35,616 nt of DNA from Akkermansiaceae bacterium UBA1506 (GTDB lineage Bacteria; Verrucomicrobiota; Verrucomicrobiia; Verrucomicrobiales; DEV007): assembly GCA_002323995.1 (NCBI GenBank), contig DCQY01000024.1, positions 1,419 to 37,034 of the forward strand, given 5' to 3'. The translations under genes and the position numbers were made by a program. The stretch's first letter is position 1. The number at the start of each line of letters is the position of its first letter. This document shows positions 8,414 through 17,337 of the stretch, one piece after another. A model generated the notes under the pieces. The model ran no database searches. It was not told the DNA's origin and saw only the letters and a program-made list of their open reading frames with translations.

Positions 8414-10486
8414 ATGAAAAGCCACCTACGCAATTTGCTCTTCAGGCTAAGTTTGTCTGTCGTCCTCATTTCCGTTTGTTCCTCAATCGAGGCACGCGAA
8501 TGGACAAGTACTGACGGGAGGAAAATGAAAGCCATCTTCCTTGGTATCGAGGGAGAAAAATTCAGATTTAAGCTCGCCAGCGGACAGGACGCCTTGGTTC
8601 CGGCAGATCGCTTCATTAAGGCGGACCAAGAAGCTGCTCAACGCCTTGCTCTGATTGGTGATGACTCCTACACCATGGCTTCAGCCCGCCAAATCGACGG
8701 CCTTCTAGCGAAGCAACTGAAAGCCAACGGATACTCGTCTTTCAACGAACCTCTTCCGGATGATCTATTCGTGCGTCGAGTCTACTTGGATATCACTGGC
8801 CGGATACCGACTCGAGAAGAGTTCCTCGAATTCGCTGAAAGCGCCCGCGAAGACAAACGTCAGGCATTGATTGATGAACTCCTACTTTCTCCGGGATATG
8901 CGTCCAACATGTTCAACTACTTTGCAGACATGTATCGCCTTCACGCCAGTGACTTCAACAACGGTGTTCGCATGGATCCCTACATGCAATGGTGGCGCGA
9001 CCAGCTAAAGGCAAATCGACCCTACGATGAGATTGTTGTCGATATGCTTGTTGCGGAAGGAAATGTCGGACAAAATCCGGCAGCGGGTTTCATCCTTCGA
9101 GATACCGGAATGGAGTTCGACGCCTTCTCAAACTTTGGACAGGTCATGCTCGGGATCGATATCTCCTGCGCTCAATGCCACGATCACCCGTTTGAAGAGT
9201 GGACGCAGGGAGACTTCTACCAAATGGCAGCCTTCTTCGGAAATACCCAGCGCTCGATTCGTCGCTACGGTGGAGGTATGATGAGCGGTGCAGTCACCAC
9301 GATGCCAAACGCCCCTGATAACTGGCAACGGCAGTTTCAGGAGTGGGCTTATGAGGAAAAGGGAGTTGCGCCTCCACCTGACAACACTTCCAACCGATTC
9401 CGTTTCTTTGTATCAGCTCTCGGCTGGAATGTTACTGACAACGAAACGCTTGAGACCGTCCTTCCCCACGACTTTATCGGTAGCGGAGGTAAGCCTAACG
9501 AGGTGGCTCGTCCTCGTACGCTGGTTGGAGCCGCCGCTAAAAAAGGCGGGATGACACGCCGCGAATCAGTCGCCCAGTGGTTAACCGCTCCTGAAAACCC
9601 ACGATTTGCTCTCGTCATCGCTAATCGCATGTGGGATCGAGCCTTCGGTCGCCCTTTGGTTGGGCCGGTCAATGACTTTTCTGACGACATGGTAACGAGA
9701 GCTTCACAGGTAGAGGCCCTCAAATTCGTTACCCGCGAAATGCAGCGCGTTGACTATGATCTTCGCGAATTCATGCGAATTCTCTACAATACACGTGCTT
9801 ACCAGTCGCTTGCTACTAGTGAGGAACCCGACTGGGCTGACGCTTATTACTTCCAAGGACCCATCTTGCGCCGCATGCGTGCTGAACAGGCTTGGGACTC
9901 AATGATGGTACTCGCTAACGGCAGCGAGATTGACAACAAGACGGGTGCCGATGGCTCGCTTTACAAAAAGATCCTCAATATCGACTTCAACACAGCCTCC
10001 AACGAGGAAGTCTGGGAACATTACGAAGCTTGGAACAGCAATTATGGCGGTCGGGTCGCAAACGCAGTGATATCCAAGGAAACTGGTGACTGGTCCCCGA
10101 CTTATATCAGCGACAGCCAGTTGCGTGCTTCTGAGCTTCAGCAGCCCGCCCCCGCAGCCTCGATGCTCGACACCTTTGGCCAGTCGGATCGTCGAATTAC
10201 TGACGATCATAACTACGACGGATCCGTCCCCCAGGTCTTTGCCTTAATGAATGGTTCAGTCACCCGTCAACTGACAGGCTCTTCTTCGAAAGTGGTTTAT
10301 GATCTGGAAGATCTCGACGGGCCCGACGATAAGGTTCGAGGTGTATTCTTCACCCTACTCAACCGCTTCCCGACTGACGAGGAACTCAAGTTGGGTATGG
10401 GCATGATTGAAGACTACGGCGACAACGGTATCAGCGACCTTGCCTGGGCTCTTATGAATAGTCCTGAATTCCTTTACATCCAGTAG
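8414..10486 (+). CDS. DUF1549/DUF1553 protein with SHD1-like N-terminal domain and CxxCH motif
   Basis: I start at ATG 8414 (690 residues), because a GTG at 8360 would put 18 residues ahead of a clear signal peptide (LSLSVVLISVCSSIEA). Residues about 28-75 (REWTSTDGRKMKAIFLG ... LVPADRF) match the SHD1-like domain often placed in front of PVC exported proteins. The DUF1549 domain follows at about 90-290 (RRVYLDITGRIPT), and DUF1553 at about 390-670 (RESVAQWLTAPENPRFA, then RMWDRAFGRPLVGPV). The DUF1549 part contains CAQCHDHP (Cys252, Cys255, His256), a heme c attachment pattern conserved in this family. Family members pair with DUF1501 proteins, as here. Biochemical role is unknown; an export-linked redox or polysaccharide-related role is inferred elsewhere. 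Confidence 0.9.
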   Translation: MKSHLRNLLFRLSLSVVLISVCSSIEAREWTSTDGRKMKAIFLGIEGEKFRFKLASGQDALVPADRFIKADQEAAQRLALIGDDSYTMASARQIDGLLAKQLKANGYSSFNEPLPDDLFVRRVYLDITGRIPTREEFLEFAESAREDKRQALIDELLLSPGYASNMFNYFADMYRLHASDFNNGVRMDPYMQWWRDQLKANRPYDEIVVDMLVAEGNVGQNPAAGFILRDTGMEFDAFSNFGQVMLGIDISCAQCHDHPFEEWTQGDFYQMAAFFGNTQRSIRRYGGGMMSGAVTTMPNAPDNWQRQFQEWAYEEKGVAPPPDNTSNRFRFFVSALGWNVTDNETLETVLPHDFIGSGGKPNEVARPRTLVGAAAKKGGMTRRESVAQWLTAPENPRFALVIANRMWDRAFGRPLVGPVNDFSDDMVTRASQVEALKFVTREMQRVDYDLREFMRILYNTRAYQSLATSEEPDWADAYYFQGPILRRMRAEQAWDSMMVLANGSEIDNKTGADGSLYKKILNIDFNTASNEEVWEHYEAWNSNYGGRVANAVISKETGDWSPTYISDSQLRASELQQPAPAASMLDTFGQSDRRITDDHNYDGSVPQVFALMNGSVTRQLTGSSSKVVYDLEDLDGPDDKVRGVFFTLLNRFPTDEELKLGMGMIEDYGDNGISDLAWALMNSPEFLYIQ

Positions 10487-10522
10487 CAGAAAACCCATAC
10501 CCCAAGTTACATTTTTAGAACC

Positions 10523-11785
10523 ATGGATCATATCGCTTCACTAGCCGGAAATGACTGCCAAAGCCGTCGCCTCTTCATGGAAATGTCGGCCAAGTTATCA
10601 CTGGGGGTTAGCCTCAGTGTTCCCTTCCTTCCTAAGGCTCTCAAAGCTCAGGATGGAGCCAAGGCCAAAAACCTCATCTACATCTACCTCTCCGGAGGAA
10701 TGACTCACCTCGATACCTTCGATCCGAAACGCGGAGATGTGATGGGTAATTCAGAATCAATCGACTCCCCTGTCGATAACATGAAGTTTGGCAGCCTACT
10801 GCCCGGACTAGCGTCTCAAGCTGACAAACTTGCCGTGATCAATTCAATGACCTCAACCAATGGTGCACATGAACAGGGTCAGTACATCATGCGCACCGGC
10901 TACGAAAAGCGCGCGACGATCGTCCACCCCACAGTCGGCCCATGGGTGGAACGCCTTCTTGGCAAACGAGGTGAAACACTGCCTGACAGTGTTGTTATCG
11001 GTCGGAGCACTTCGAATGCTGGATTCATGGAGCCAGCACTGAGCCCACTACCAATCGCAGATCCAAGCGGAGGGGTTCCAAATACCGATCGCATTGTTGA
11101 GGGTGATCGATTCAGCCGCCGCATGGAAATGGCTTCTAAACTCGGCCAGCAATTCACTGAGAAGTTCAGATATGCCGGACCTGATTCCTATGTGGAATAC
11201 TACCAGCAGGCGAACCAATTATTGAACAGCAATGCTTTGAGTGCGTTCGATATCTCTCGCGAATCAAATCAGGCAGATTATGGAATGAATCGTCTAGGAC
11301 AGGGTTGTCTCCTTGCTCGTCGCCTTGTCGAAAACGGCGTTCGCGTGGTGGAGGTCATTTCGGGAGGTTGGGACATGCACGTCGGCGTTGATCTTGCCAC
11401 GCGCTCCAAACTTCCAGAACTAGACGCAGCTGTGAGCACGCTGCTCAAAGATCTTGAATCTCGTGGATTACTTGAGACCACACTTGTTGCTATCGGAACG
11501 GAATTTGGGCGCACCCCTGACCTCAATATGAACGATGGTCGGGATCACTATCCTGCCGCTTACTCATGCGTTCTCGCAGGGGGAGGCGTCAAGGGCGGCA
11601 CCGTATATGGATCAACCGACGGAGCCGGCAAGAAAGTAAAAAGCGATCCGATGAAGCCTGAGGATTTCCTCGCAACCATCGGTTATGGAATGGGCCTTCC
11701 CCTTGAGGAGACCATCTACTCGCCCACTCAGCGTCCTTTCACGTTTGCCAACCACGGCGAGCCGGCTACTAAGCTTTTTGGCTGA
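10523..11785 (+). CDS. DUF1501 family exported protein (Tat-type signal)
   Basis: The 420-residue protein begins with a short leader carrying CQSRRLFMEMSAKLS (twin arginines at 15-16) and a mild hydrophobic stretch ending in KALKA, so Tat export is likely. Family signatures are LIYIYLSGGMTHLDTFDPK near residue 52, TNGAHEQGQYIMRTGY near 112, and EFGRTPDLNMNDGRDHY followed by LAGGGVKGG and VYGSTD near 330-375. DUF1501 belongs to the alkaline-phosphatase/sulfatase-like superfamily; the catalytic state is unclear. It follows the DUF1549/DUF1553 gene by 36 bases and ends just before a strong terminator, so the two form one transcription unit. Their pairing is a hallmark of Planctomycetes and Verrucomicrobia. 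Confidence 0.9.
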   Translation: MDHIASLAGNDCQSRRLFMEMSAKLSLGVSLSVPFLPKALKAQDGAKAKNLIYIYLSGGMTHLDTFDPKRGDVMGNSESIDSPVDNMKFGSLLPGLASQADKLAVINSMTSTNGAHEQGQYIMRTGYEKRATIVHPTVGPWVERLLGKRGETLPDSVVIGRSTSNAGFMEPALSPLPIADPSGGVPNTDRIVEGDRFSRRMEMASKLGQQFTEKFRYAGPDSYVEYYQQANQLLNSNALSAFDISRESNQADYGMNRLGQGCLLARRLVENGVRVVEVISGGWDMHVGVDLATRSKLPELDAAVSTLLKDLESRGLLETTLVAIGTEFGRTPDLNMNDGRDHYPAAYSCVLAGGGVKGGTVYGSTDGAGKKVKSDPMKPEDFLATIGYGMGLPLEETIYSPTQRPFTFANHGEPATKLFG

Positions 11786-11811
11786 GATAGACGCACTACA
11801 TTCGAACTTCG

Positions 11812-11842
11812 AAACGCCGAGTGGGAACGCTCGGCGTTTTTT
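11812..11842 (+). terminator. Rho-independent terminator after the DUF1501 gene
   Basis: A perfect 10-bp stem (AAACGCCGAG with CTCGGCGTTT) encloses an 8-base loop and ends in six T. It lies 27 bases after the DUF1501 stop. The opposite strand has only three T after the stem, so it may weakly serve the convergent mnmE gene too. Confidence 0.9.
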
Positions 11843-11857
11843 GTGTCGATAAACGTT

Positions 11858-13201
11858 TCACTTGCCTATGCAAAAGGTGCTGAATATTTCCCCTAGTATC
11901 TCTTCGATGTCAGTCTTCCCAATAACTTCTCCCACTGATCCCAAAGCATCACGAAGATCTATGGCTACAAATTCGGCAGATTCTCCCGCTTCAAGGCCTA
12001 ACTTAGCCTTTTCCATCGACTGTAACGCCTTCCCTAGACAAAATTGATGACGCGAATTTATCGCTGTGAGACTAGCTGATTCGATGGGGCCGTTTGCGGA
12101 GATTTCACGATAAAGAAGTTCACGAATAGAGTCCGCTGCTGATTCGTCGAGACAGGAAACCCTGATTCCTGGATCCCCTTTCCAATCGCGGTGACTTGGA
12201 AGATCCGACTTATTGAGAATCCTGACCACACGAGTTGATTTAGGAATCTCGATTTCATTTACCCTATCACGAGACTCGCTACTATCGATTACAAGTAAAA
12301 CTAATTCCGCTAGTTCGAGTTCCTGCTGGCTTCGCCGAATCCCTTCTTTTTCTATTTCCCCTTCGCCTTCTCGAATGCCCGCCGTGTCAATCAATCGGAT
12401 CGGAATCCCATTAAGGTTAATCAGCTCTTCGATAGTGTCCCGCGTTGTCCCGGCCTGTTCATTCACAATAGCTCGATCGAATCCGAGGAAAAGATTTAGC
12501 AGACTGGACTTGCCGGCATTTGGGGCACCTACAATTACTGTCTTCAATCCTTCACGAAGGATCTTTCCTTGGTCGGCGGTCGATAAAAGGCTCTTGAGCG
12601 ATGCCTCAATTGTGTCAAAACGCTCGAAGAGCTTATCCGCAGAATCGGGCGTTATATCCTCCTCAGGGAAATCAATATAAGCTTCGAGGTGCGCTGTAGC
12701 TGAAACTAGTGCTTCACGAAGATTCTCAATTTGCTTGCCCAAAACACCCTCGAGTTGCTCCTGCGCTGCTCGAGCGGCAAGCTCGGTTTTGGCGGAGATC
12801 AAATCCATAATTGCCTCTGCCTGAGTCAGGTCGATTCGTCCGTTAAAAAATGCTCGTTGTGAAAACTCACCCGCCTCAGCTGGCTCAGCACCGGCTTCCA
12901 ACACAGCATTCAATACTTGCTTTGTCACCACCACACCTCCGTGGCATCCAAGCTCGATCACATCCTCGCCAGTAAAGCTAGCGGGGCTAGGGAAATAAGT
13001 GAGTAAGACGTCGTCAACTTTAGCGCCCTTTGAATCCAAGACGGACCCAAAGTGCTGATGGCGTGGAATCCAATCGCGATGCGATTTTCCGCGAAATACC
13101 TTATCACAAACTTTAGCAGCTTCCGGGCCACTAATACGGACTAGCGCTACAGCTCCCATGCCCGGGGGAGAAGCGATCGCGGCAATGGTAGAATTCGTCA
13201 T
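11858..13201 (-). CDS. mnmE: tRNA modification GTPase MnmE (TrmE)
   Basis: With MnmG it makes the 5-carboxymethylaminomethyl group on wobble uridine 34 of certain tRNAs. The 447-residue length is normal. The N-terminal tetrahydrofolate-binding domain begins TIAAIASPPGMGAVALVRISG. The G domain carries GAPNAGKSS (225-233, P-loop), TTRDT (252-256, switch I), DTAGIRE (272-278) and NKSD (G4). The C-terminus is FCIGK, the conserved end with its essential cysteine. No mnmG is in the window. The gene is divergent from radC, with 97 bases between them. Confidence 0.97.
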   Translation of the reverse strand: MTNSTIAAIASPPGMGAVALVRISGPEAAKVCDKVFRGKSHRDWIPRHQHFGSVLDSKGAKVDDVLLTYFPSPASFTGEDVIELGCHGGVVVTKQVLNAVLEAGAEPAEAGEFSQRAFFNGRIDLTQAEAIMDLISAKTELAARAAQEQLEGVLGKQIENLREALVSATAHLEAYIDFPEEDITPDSADKLFERFDTIEASLKSLLSTADQGKILREGLKTVIVGAPNAGKSSLLNLFLGFDRAIVNEQAGTTRDTIEELINLNGIPIRLIDTAGIREGEGEIEKEGIRRSQQELELAELVLLVIDSSESRDRVNEIEIPKSTRVVRILNKSDLPSHRDWKGDPGIRVSCLDESAADSIRELLYREISANGPIESASLTAINSRHQFCLGKALQSMEKAKLGLEAGESAEFVAIDLRDALGSVGEVIGKTDIEEILGEIFSTFCIGK

Positions 13202-13298
13202 GGAGCGGTGCCGGAATGTGTCAGTGATCCCCTATTGTGGCAATACCGAAAAGCCCTAGCTTTACTCCACATCGGTAATCCGCTATCGAATTAGGATA

Positions 13299-13988
13299 AT
13301 GTTAATCAAGGAACTGCCAAAAGACGAGCGCCCGCGCGAAAAACTCGCCATCAAGGGCAGTGCCTCCCTCAGTGATGCTGAGATTTTGGCTGTCTTTCTC
13401 GGAACAGGCCGAAAAGGAACGAGCGCGATTGAGTTAGGTCGCGAAATGCTAAAAAACTTTGGTTCCTTGAGAAATCTTTCCCGAGCTTCTGTCGAAGAAC
13501 TCACCTCTGTAGGAGGTATTGGTCCAGCAAAAGCCGCTCAACTCGCTGCGATCTTCGAATTTGGTCAACGTCTCGCTCGCGAAACCCTCAACAACCGCCC
13601 TATCACCTGCCCAGAAGACGTGTTTGAACTAGTTGGTAAGGAAATGCAGTGCCTATCACAAGAGTCAGTTAGGACTATCTTGCTAAACCACAAGAAGTGC
13701 CTCATCCAAATTGCAGAGATTTTTGTAGGGACTGGAAACCAATCGTTCGCTAATCCTCCGGAAATCTTGCGCAAAGCGATTGGTCACGCCGCCAGCTCGA
13801 TGATCCTCATACACAATCACCCTTCTGGTGATCCTTCACCGAGCCATTCGGATCACCAGGTTACTCAAAAAATGAAAGCGGCCTGCAACGCGGTTGGCCT
13901 TGAATTCGCGGACCACATTGTTATTGGTTCTATAGCCAATTCTTCCGGGCAATTCTACTTCAGCTTTAGAGAAGCAGGCCTTATATAG
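13299..13988 (+). CDS. radC: RadC family JAB/MPN domain protein
   Basis: The 229-residue protein has the family's usual size. The N-terminal third holds the 'RPREKLAIKGSASLSDAEILA' region and a helix-hairpin-helix (SVGGIGPAKAAQLAA, 69-84). The JAMM metal motif is complete: HNHPSGDPSPSHSD with His172, His174, Ser182 and Asp185 (HxHx7SxxD). RadC was named from a DNA-repair phenotype, but its true function is unsettled; a metallo-hydrolase acting on DNA or protein is possible. lpxA follows 12 bases after its stop, suggesting co-transcription. Confidence 0.95.
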   Translation: MLIKELPKDERPREKLAIKGSASLSDAEILAVFLGTGRKGTSAIELGREMLKNFGSLRNLSRASVEELTSVGGIGPAKAAQLAAIFEFGQRLARETLNNRPITCPEDVFELVGKEMQCLSQESVRTILLNHKKCLIQIAEIFVGTGNQSFANPPEILRKAIGHAASSMILIHNHPSGDPSPSHSDHQVTQKMKAACNAVGLEFADHIVIGSIANSSGQFYFSFREAGLI

Positions 13989-14000
13989 TTCTCGTCTCCC

Positions 14001-14780
14001 ATGCCGATTCATCCCTCAGCCATCGTCTCAAAAACCGCCAAGCTAGGTGAAAATATAACCATCGGGCCCTTCGCGATTATCGCAGACGACGTCGTCGTAG
14101 GTGACGGCTGCCGAGTCGATGCCGCGGCTCAGCTCATGAATGGTTCTCGAGTCGGAAACAACTGTCGGATCGGGTCGGGATCCCTCATAAGTGCTGACCC
14201 CCACTACATAGGCTTTGATGAGTCCATCACTAGTGGAGTTGTCATCGGCGACAACAACATTATTCGCGAATATGTCACGCTACATCGAAGTGTCGAACCG
14301 GGGGGCACTACAGTAATCGGAAACGACAATTTCCTCATGAACGGCGCTCATGTCGGCCATGATTGCATCCTTGGGAATGGTAATACGCTTGCCAATAACG
14401 CATTACTTGGTGGACACGTTAGCGTAGGTGATTTTTGTTTTTTAGGTGGAGGATCAGCCTTCCACCAGTTTGTGAGGATTGGGAGTTACGTCATGGCTCA
14501 GGGATTAGCCGGGGCTTCTCTCGACGTCCCGCCTTACCTTATCATCGCCGGGATCAATAATGTATTTGGCATCAACACTGTGGGTTTAAAACGCGCAGGG
14601 CTCGACCAAGCCGCGCGCAAGGGAATTAAGGAGGCCTATCAGCGAATCTATCGAGGATCAAAGACTCTTGCAGAAGTTCTAGAAGCTTCCGAATCCGAAG
14701 TTTTCATACCTGAAGTGGAGGCATTTTATGACTTTTTCCGGAATAAGTCGACGAGAGGCGTTTTAATCAGGTCGAAATAA
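14001..14780 (+). CDS. lpxA: Acyl-[ACP]--UDP-N-acetylglucosamine O-acyltransferase LpxA
   Basis: It carries out the first step of lipid A synthesis, moving a 3-hydroxyacyl chain from acyl carrier protein to UDP-GlcNAc. The 259-residue protein is a left-handed beta-helix built from hexapeptide repeats, opening MPIHPSAIVSKTAKLGENITIGPFA. NGAHVGHDC (114-122) contains the equivalent of the E. coli catalytic His125 (here His120), followed by LANNALLGGHVSVGDF. The C-terminal helical domain is present (KGIKEAYQRIYR). It sits between radC and the lptD-like gene; other lpx genes are elsewhere. The motifs separate it from LpxD. Confidence 0.95.
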   Translation: MPIHPSAIVSKTAKLGENITIGPFAIIADDVVVGDGCRVDAAAQLMNGSRVGNNCRIGSGSLISADPHYIGFDESITSGVVIGDNNIIREYVTLHRSVEPGGTTVIGNDNFLMNGAHVGHDCILGNGNTLANNALLGGHVSVGDFCFLGGGSAFHQFVRIGSYVMAQGLAGASLDVPPYLIIAGINNVFGINTVGLKRAGLDQAARKGIKEAYQRIYRGSKTLAEVLEASESEVFIPEVEAFYDFFRNKSTRGVLIRSK

Positions 14781-14813
14781 CTCGTAAAATTTTATTAAGC
14801 AAATTTAACTAAA

Positions 14814-14860
14814 TAGCCTCAAAAATTGCTATTTTCGCCGTTTTTGTCGCTTTGAGGCTA
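14814..14860. repeat. Perfect 10-bp inverted repeat between lpxA and the lptD-like gene
   Basis: TAGCCTCAAA (14814-14823) and TTTGAGGCTA (14851-14860) flank a 27-base AT-rich loop. There is no T-run directly after it, so it is not a standard terminator. It could be a regulator binding site or a structured leader of the lptD-like gene. Confidence 0.6.
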
Positions 14861-14981
14861 AATCAGATTTGGTAATTTGGTAAAGTGGAGGCATATTTAC
14901 TCACTCCCTACGGCCGCTTTGATCAATTCGTCCGACAGCTTTACCTCTTTGTTTCTGCGATGGATGCGCTCTGCTGCCATT

Positions 14982-17171
14982 ATGCGCATCTTCGTTTCTG
15001 CAGCACTTCTGTCCCTAACTCTGGAATCCTTTGCGCAGACTGTGCAAAATGTTGAGATCGACAGCGATTTTTCTGAATACGATCAGGGAATGGATATTGC
15101 CAAGGCTTGGGGCGATGTGTTTGTTACCTACGGTGATATCACTATCCAAGCGGGTCAGGTGGAGTTTCACCGCAAAACGGGAAAGATTTTTGCCAGAGAC
15201 AACGTTCGGGCGTTCACGGGAAGTGAAACAGTGGATGCCGAAGAGATCATCTACAACATCCACACTGGGGAAATGACGACGAGCCAGTTTAAGAGCTCCC
15301 TCGAACCTTTATTTTACACCTCTGACCGTATCGCAAAACCTGACGAGGCGAGAGATGGGCCCCTTACCCTGCTGAACTCAAGTTTTACCACCCACGACTC
15401 CGCAAATCCCAATTTTCGGGTAAGCGTCAAAAAACTAGAAATCTACCCTGAGGACAAAATGGTTCTTTACGGAGCCAAAGTTAACATCGGCAAAATCCCG
15501 GTGATGTGGTTTCCTTATTTTGTTCAGCCACTTGAGGATGAGCTTGGTTACTACTTCACCCCTGGTTGGAATTCGCCCTGGGGGGCATTTCTGCTCAATC
15601 AGTATGGTTTTAAATTGGGAAGCGACTATCTTGGCAAAACTCAGCTGGACGTTCGATCTGATCGAGGAATTGCTGGCGGATTAGAAATCAAAGACCGCAG
15701 CTTTGACAATTCTTCCCAAATTGGAACGCTTAGGCTCTATTATGCCAGTGACGATAATCCTCAATTACCGTTTATAGGCGACGTTCGAACAACGCCTGTC
15801 GACTCCAATCGTTATCGCATCAACCTCCAGCATCGAGTTTACCTTCCCGGAGCTAAGGACGAAACCTTCTACGTTGATTTCGATATCAACAAGTTAAGTG
15901 ACCAATTCTTTTACGAAGATTTCTTTCCGGGTGAGTTTCGTGTTGATCCAAAACCCGACAACCTGATTAATCTCAACAAGGTTTTCACTCAGGGTGAGAT
16001 ATCATTAACGAGTCGATTTCAGTTCAACGAGTTCTTCCAGAGTGACACGAGGACTCCTGAGCTTGCTCTTGATTTCATTCGGACTCCATTGGGCAAGACT
16101 GGTTTCTTCTACAGTGGTTTTACCACTTACGGTATTCTCGACGAAGAACTCGATGAGGAGTCGATTCTCGCTAGTGAGCCTGATCCTTCGGGCTACAACC
16201 GATTTCAGTCATACCACGAGTTCATTTTTCCCACTAAAGTTGGAATTCTTGATATCGTGCCTCGAGCCGGTGCCGGCTACGCTAATTATTCCAGCTTCGA
16301 CGTTCCCGGCTTAAGCTCTTTTGAGAGTACTAGTATGCATGCTGGCTTGGACCTTTCATTCAAACTCTCAAAACGTTCTCACGACATCTATAATCGAGCG
16401 CTCGGGTTAGACGGGCTCCTTCACGTGGTTCGTCCTTATCTCAATTATTCATTTGTCTCTACTGACCAAATCGATGGCCGCTTCTCTCCAATTGACCGCT
16501 TGACGCCGTCAACCCGACTGCGCCCAATTGATCTTCCCCTCTACACTTCGATCGACGATTTACGTAACTGGCAGATCTTTCGTGCCGGTGTTTCACAGCA
16601 GTGGTATACCCGCCGCAATGGTTCAACCTACCGCTGGCTGACGCTTGATAACTACATGGATTTTTATGCGGATGATCCCGAGTTTAATCGAAACGTATCA
16701 AACTTTTTTACTGACATTCGGTGGTATCCGCTTCCATGGCTATATACAACGACCACAGCACAGCTGCCCGTTTCCAGCAACACACAGAGCTTCTCGGAAT
16801 TGAGTACCTACATTGGCGTGACACCTACTGATTGGTTTCAGGTCGAGCTTGGCCACTACTTCATTAACGACCATCCTTTCTTTAGAGACTCAAGCTTGCT
16901 GACTGTTGATACATACACGCGACTGAGTGATAACTGGGGCTTCAGCACTAGTCACCGGTTCGAGGCAGATGATAGCACGCTGGAGTATCAGCAATACAGT
17001 ATTCATCGTGATCTTGCCAGTTCCACTGCCACTCTTGGAGGAATCGTCCGAGATAACCGAAGCGGTGAGAATGAATACGGTGTTCTATTCAGCCTGACTT
17101 TAAAAGCGTTCCCAAAGGTTAGGCTGCCCGTGGACTTTCAGCCTGGGGGCTTAAGTGCCGAAAATAACTAG
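14982..17171 (+). CDS. lptD: LPS-assembly protein LptD homologue
   Basis: It would insert LPS into the outer leaflet of the outer membrane. From ATG 14982 the protein has 730 residues; ATG 14964 and a TTG at 14877 are alternatives, but 14982 gives the cleanest signal peptide (MRIFVSAALLSLTLESFAQ). Residues about 25-140 form an OstA/LptA-like beta domain: EYDQGMDIAKAWGDVFVTYG, then IQAGQVEFHRKTGKIFARDNV. The rest is beta-strand rich and aromatic, as expected of a large barrel, with the typical 'GKIPVMWFPYFVQP' junction near residue 170. The four conserved cysteines of the E. coli protein are not seen. Position next to lpxA supports the call. Confidence 0.85.
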   Translation: MRIFVSAALLSLTLESFAQTVQNVEIDSDFSEYDQGMDIAKAWGDVFVTYGDITIQAGQVEFHRKTGKIFARDNVRAFTGSETVDAEEIIYNIHTGEMTTSQFKSSLEPLFYTSDRIAKPDEARDGPLTLLNSSFTTHDSANPNFRVSVKKLEIYPEDKMVLYGAKVNIGKIPVMWFPYFVQPLEDELGYYFTPGWNSPWGAFLLNQYGFKLGSDYLGKTQLDVRSDRGIAGGLEIKDRSFDNSSQIGTLRLYYASDDNPQLPFIGDVRTTPVDSNRYRINLQHRVYLPGAKDETFYVDFDINKLSDQFFYEDFFPGEFRVDPKPDNLINLNKVFTQGEISLTSRFQFNEFFQSDTRTPELALDFIRTPLGKTGFFYSGFTTYGILDEELDEESILASEPDPSGYNRFQSYHEFIFPTKVGILDIVPRAGAGYANYSSFDVPGLSSFESTSMHAGLDLSFKLSKRSHDIYNRALGLDGLLHVVRPYLNYSFVSTDQIDGRFSPIDRLTPSTRLRPIDLPLYTSIDDLRNWQIFRAGVSQQWYTRRNGSTYRWLTLDNYMDFYADDPEFNRNVSNFFTDIRWYPLPWLYTTTTAQLPVSSNTQSFSELSTYIGVTPTDWFQVELGHYFINDHPFFRDSSLLTVDTYTRLSDNWGFSTSHRFEADDSTLEYQQYSIHRDLASSTATLGGIVRDNRSGENEYGVLFSLTLKAFPKVRLPVDFQPGGLSAENN

Positions 17172-17337
17172 AGCTAGATGCTTCGAAAACGTATCACCGT
17201 TTGAACCGTTTCTAGCCATTTGTCGGGAAGTTGAGCGATTGATATCGGTCCTTTATTTCTCTTACAGCGAAACAGGGTATGGCTGCTACCGAAATCAGGA
17301 TACCCAAAAACACAGGGCGCGAGCGCTAGCGAAATCC

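Noticed and set aside
12213..12680. 155-codon plus-strand frame inside mnmE
   Set aside because: It is antisense to the conserved MnmE G domain, has no recognisable motif and reads as a serine- and arginine-rich shadow.
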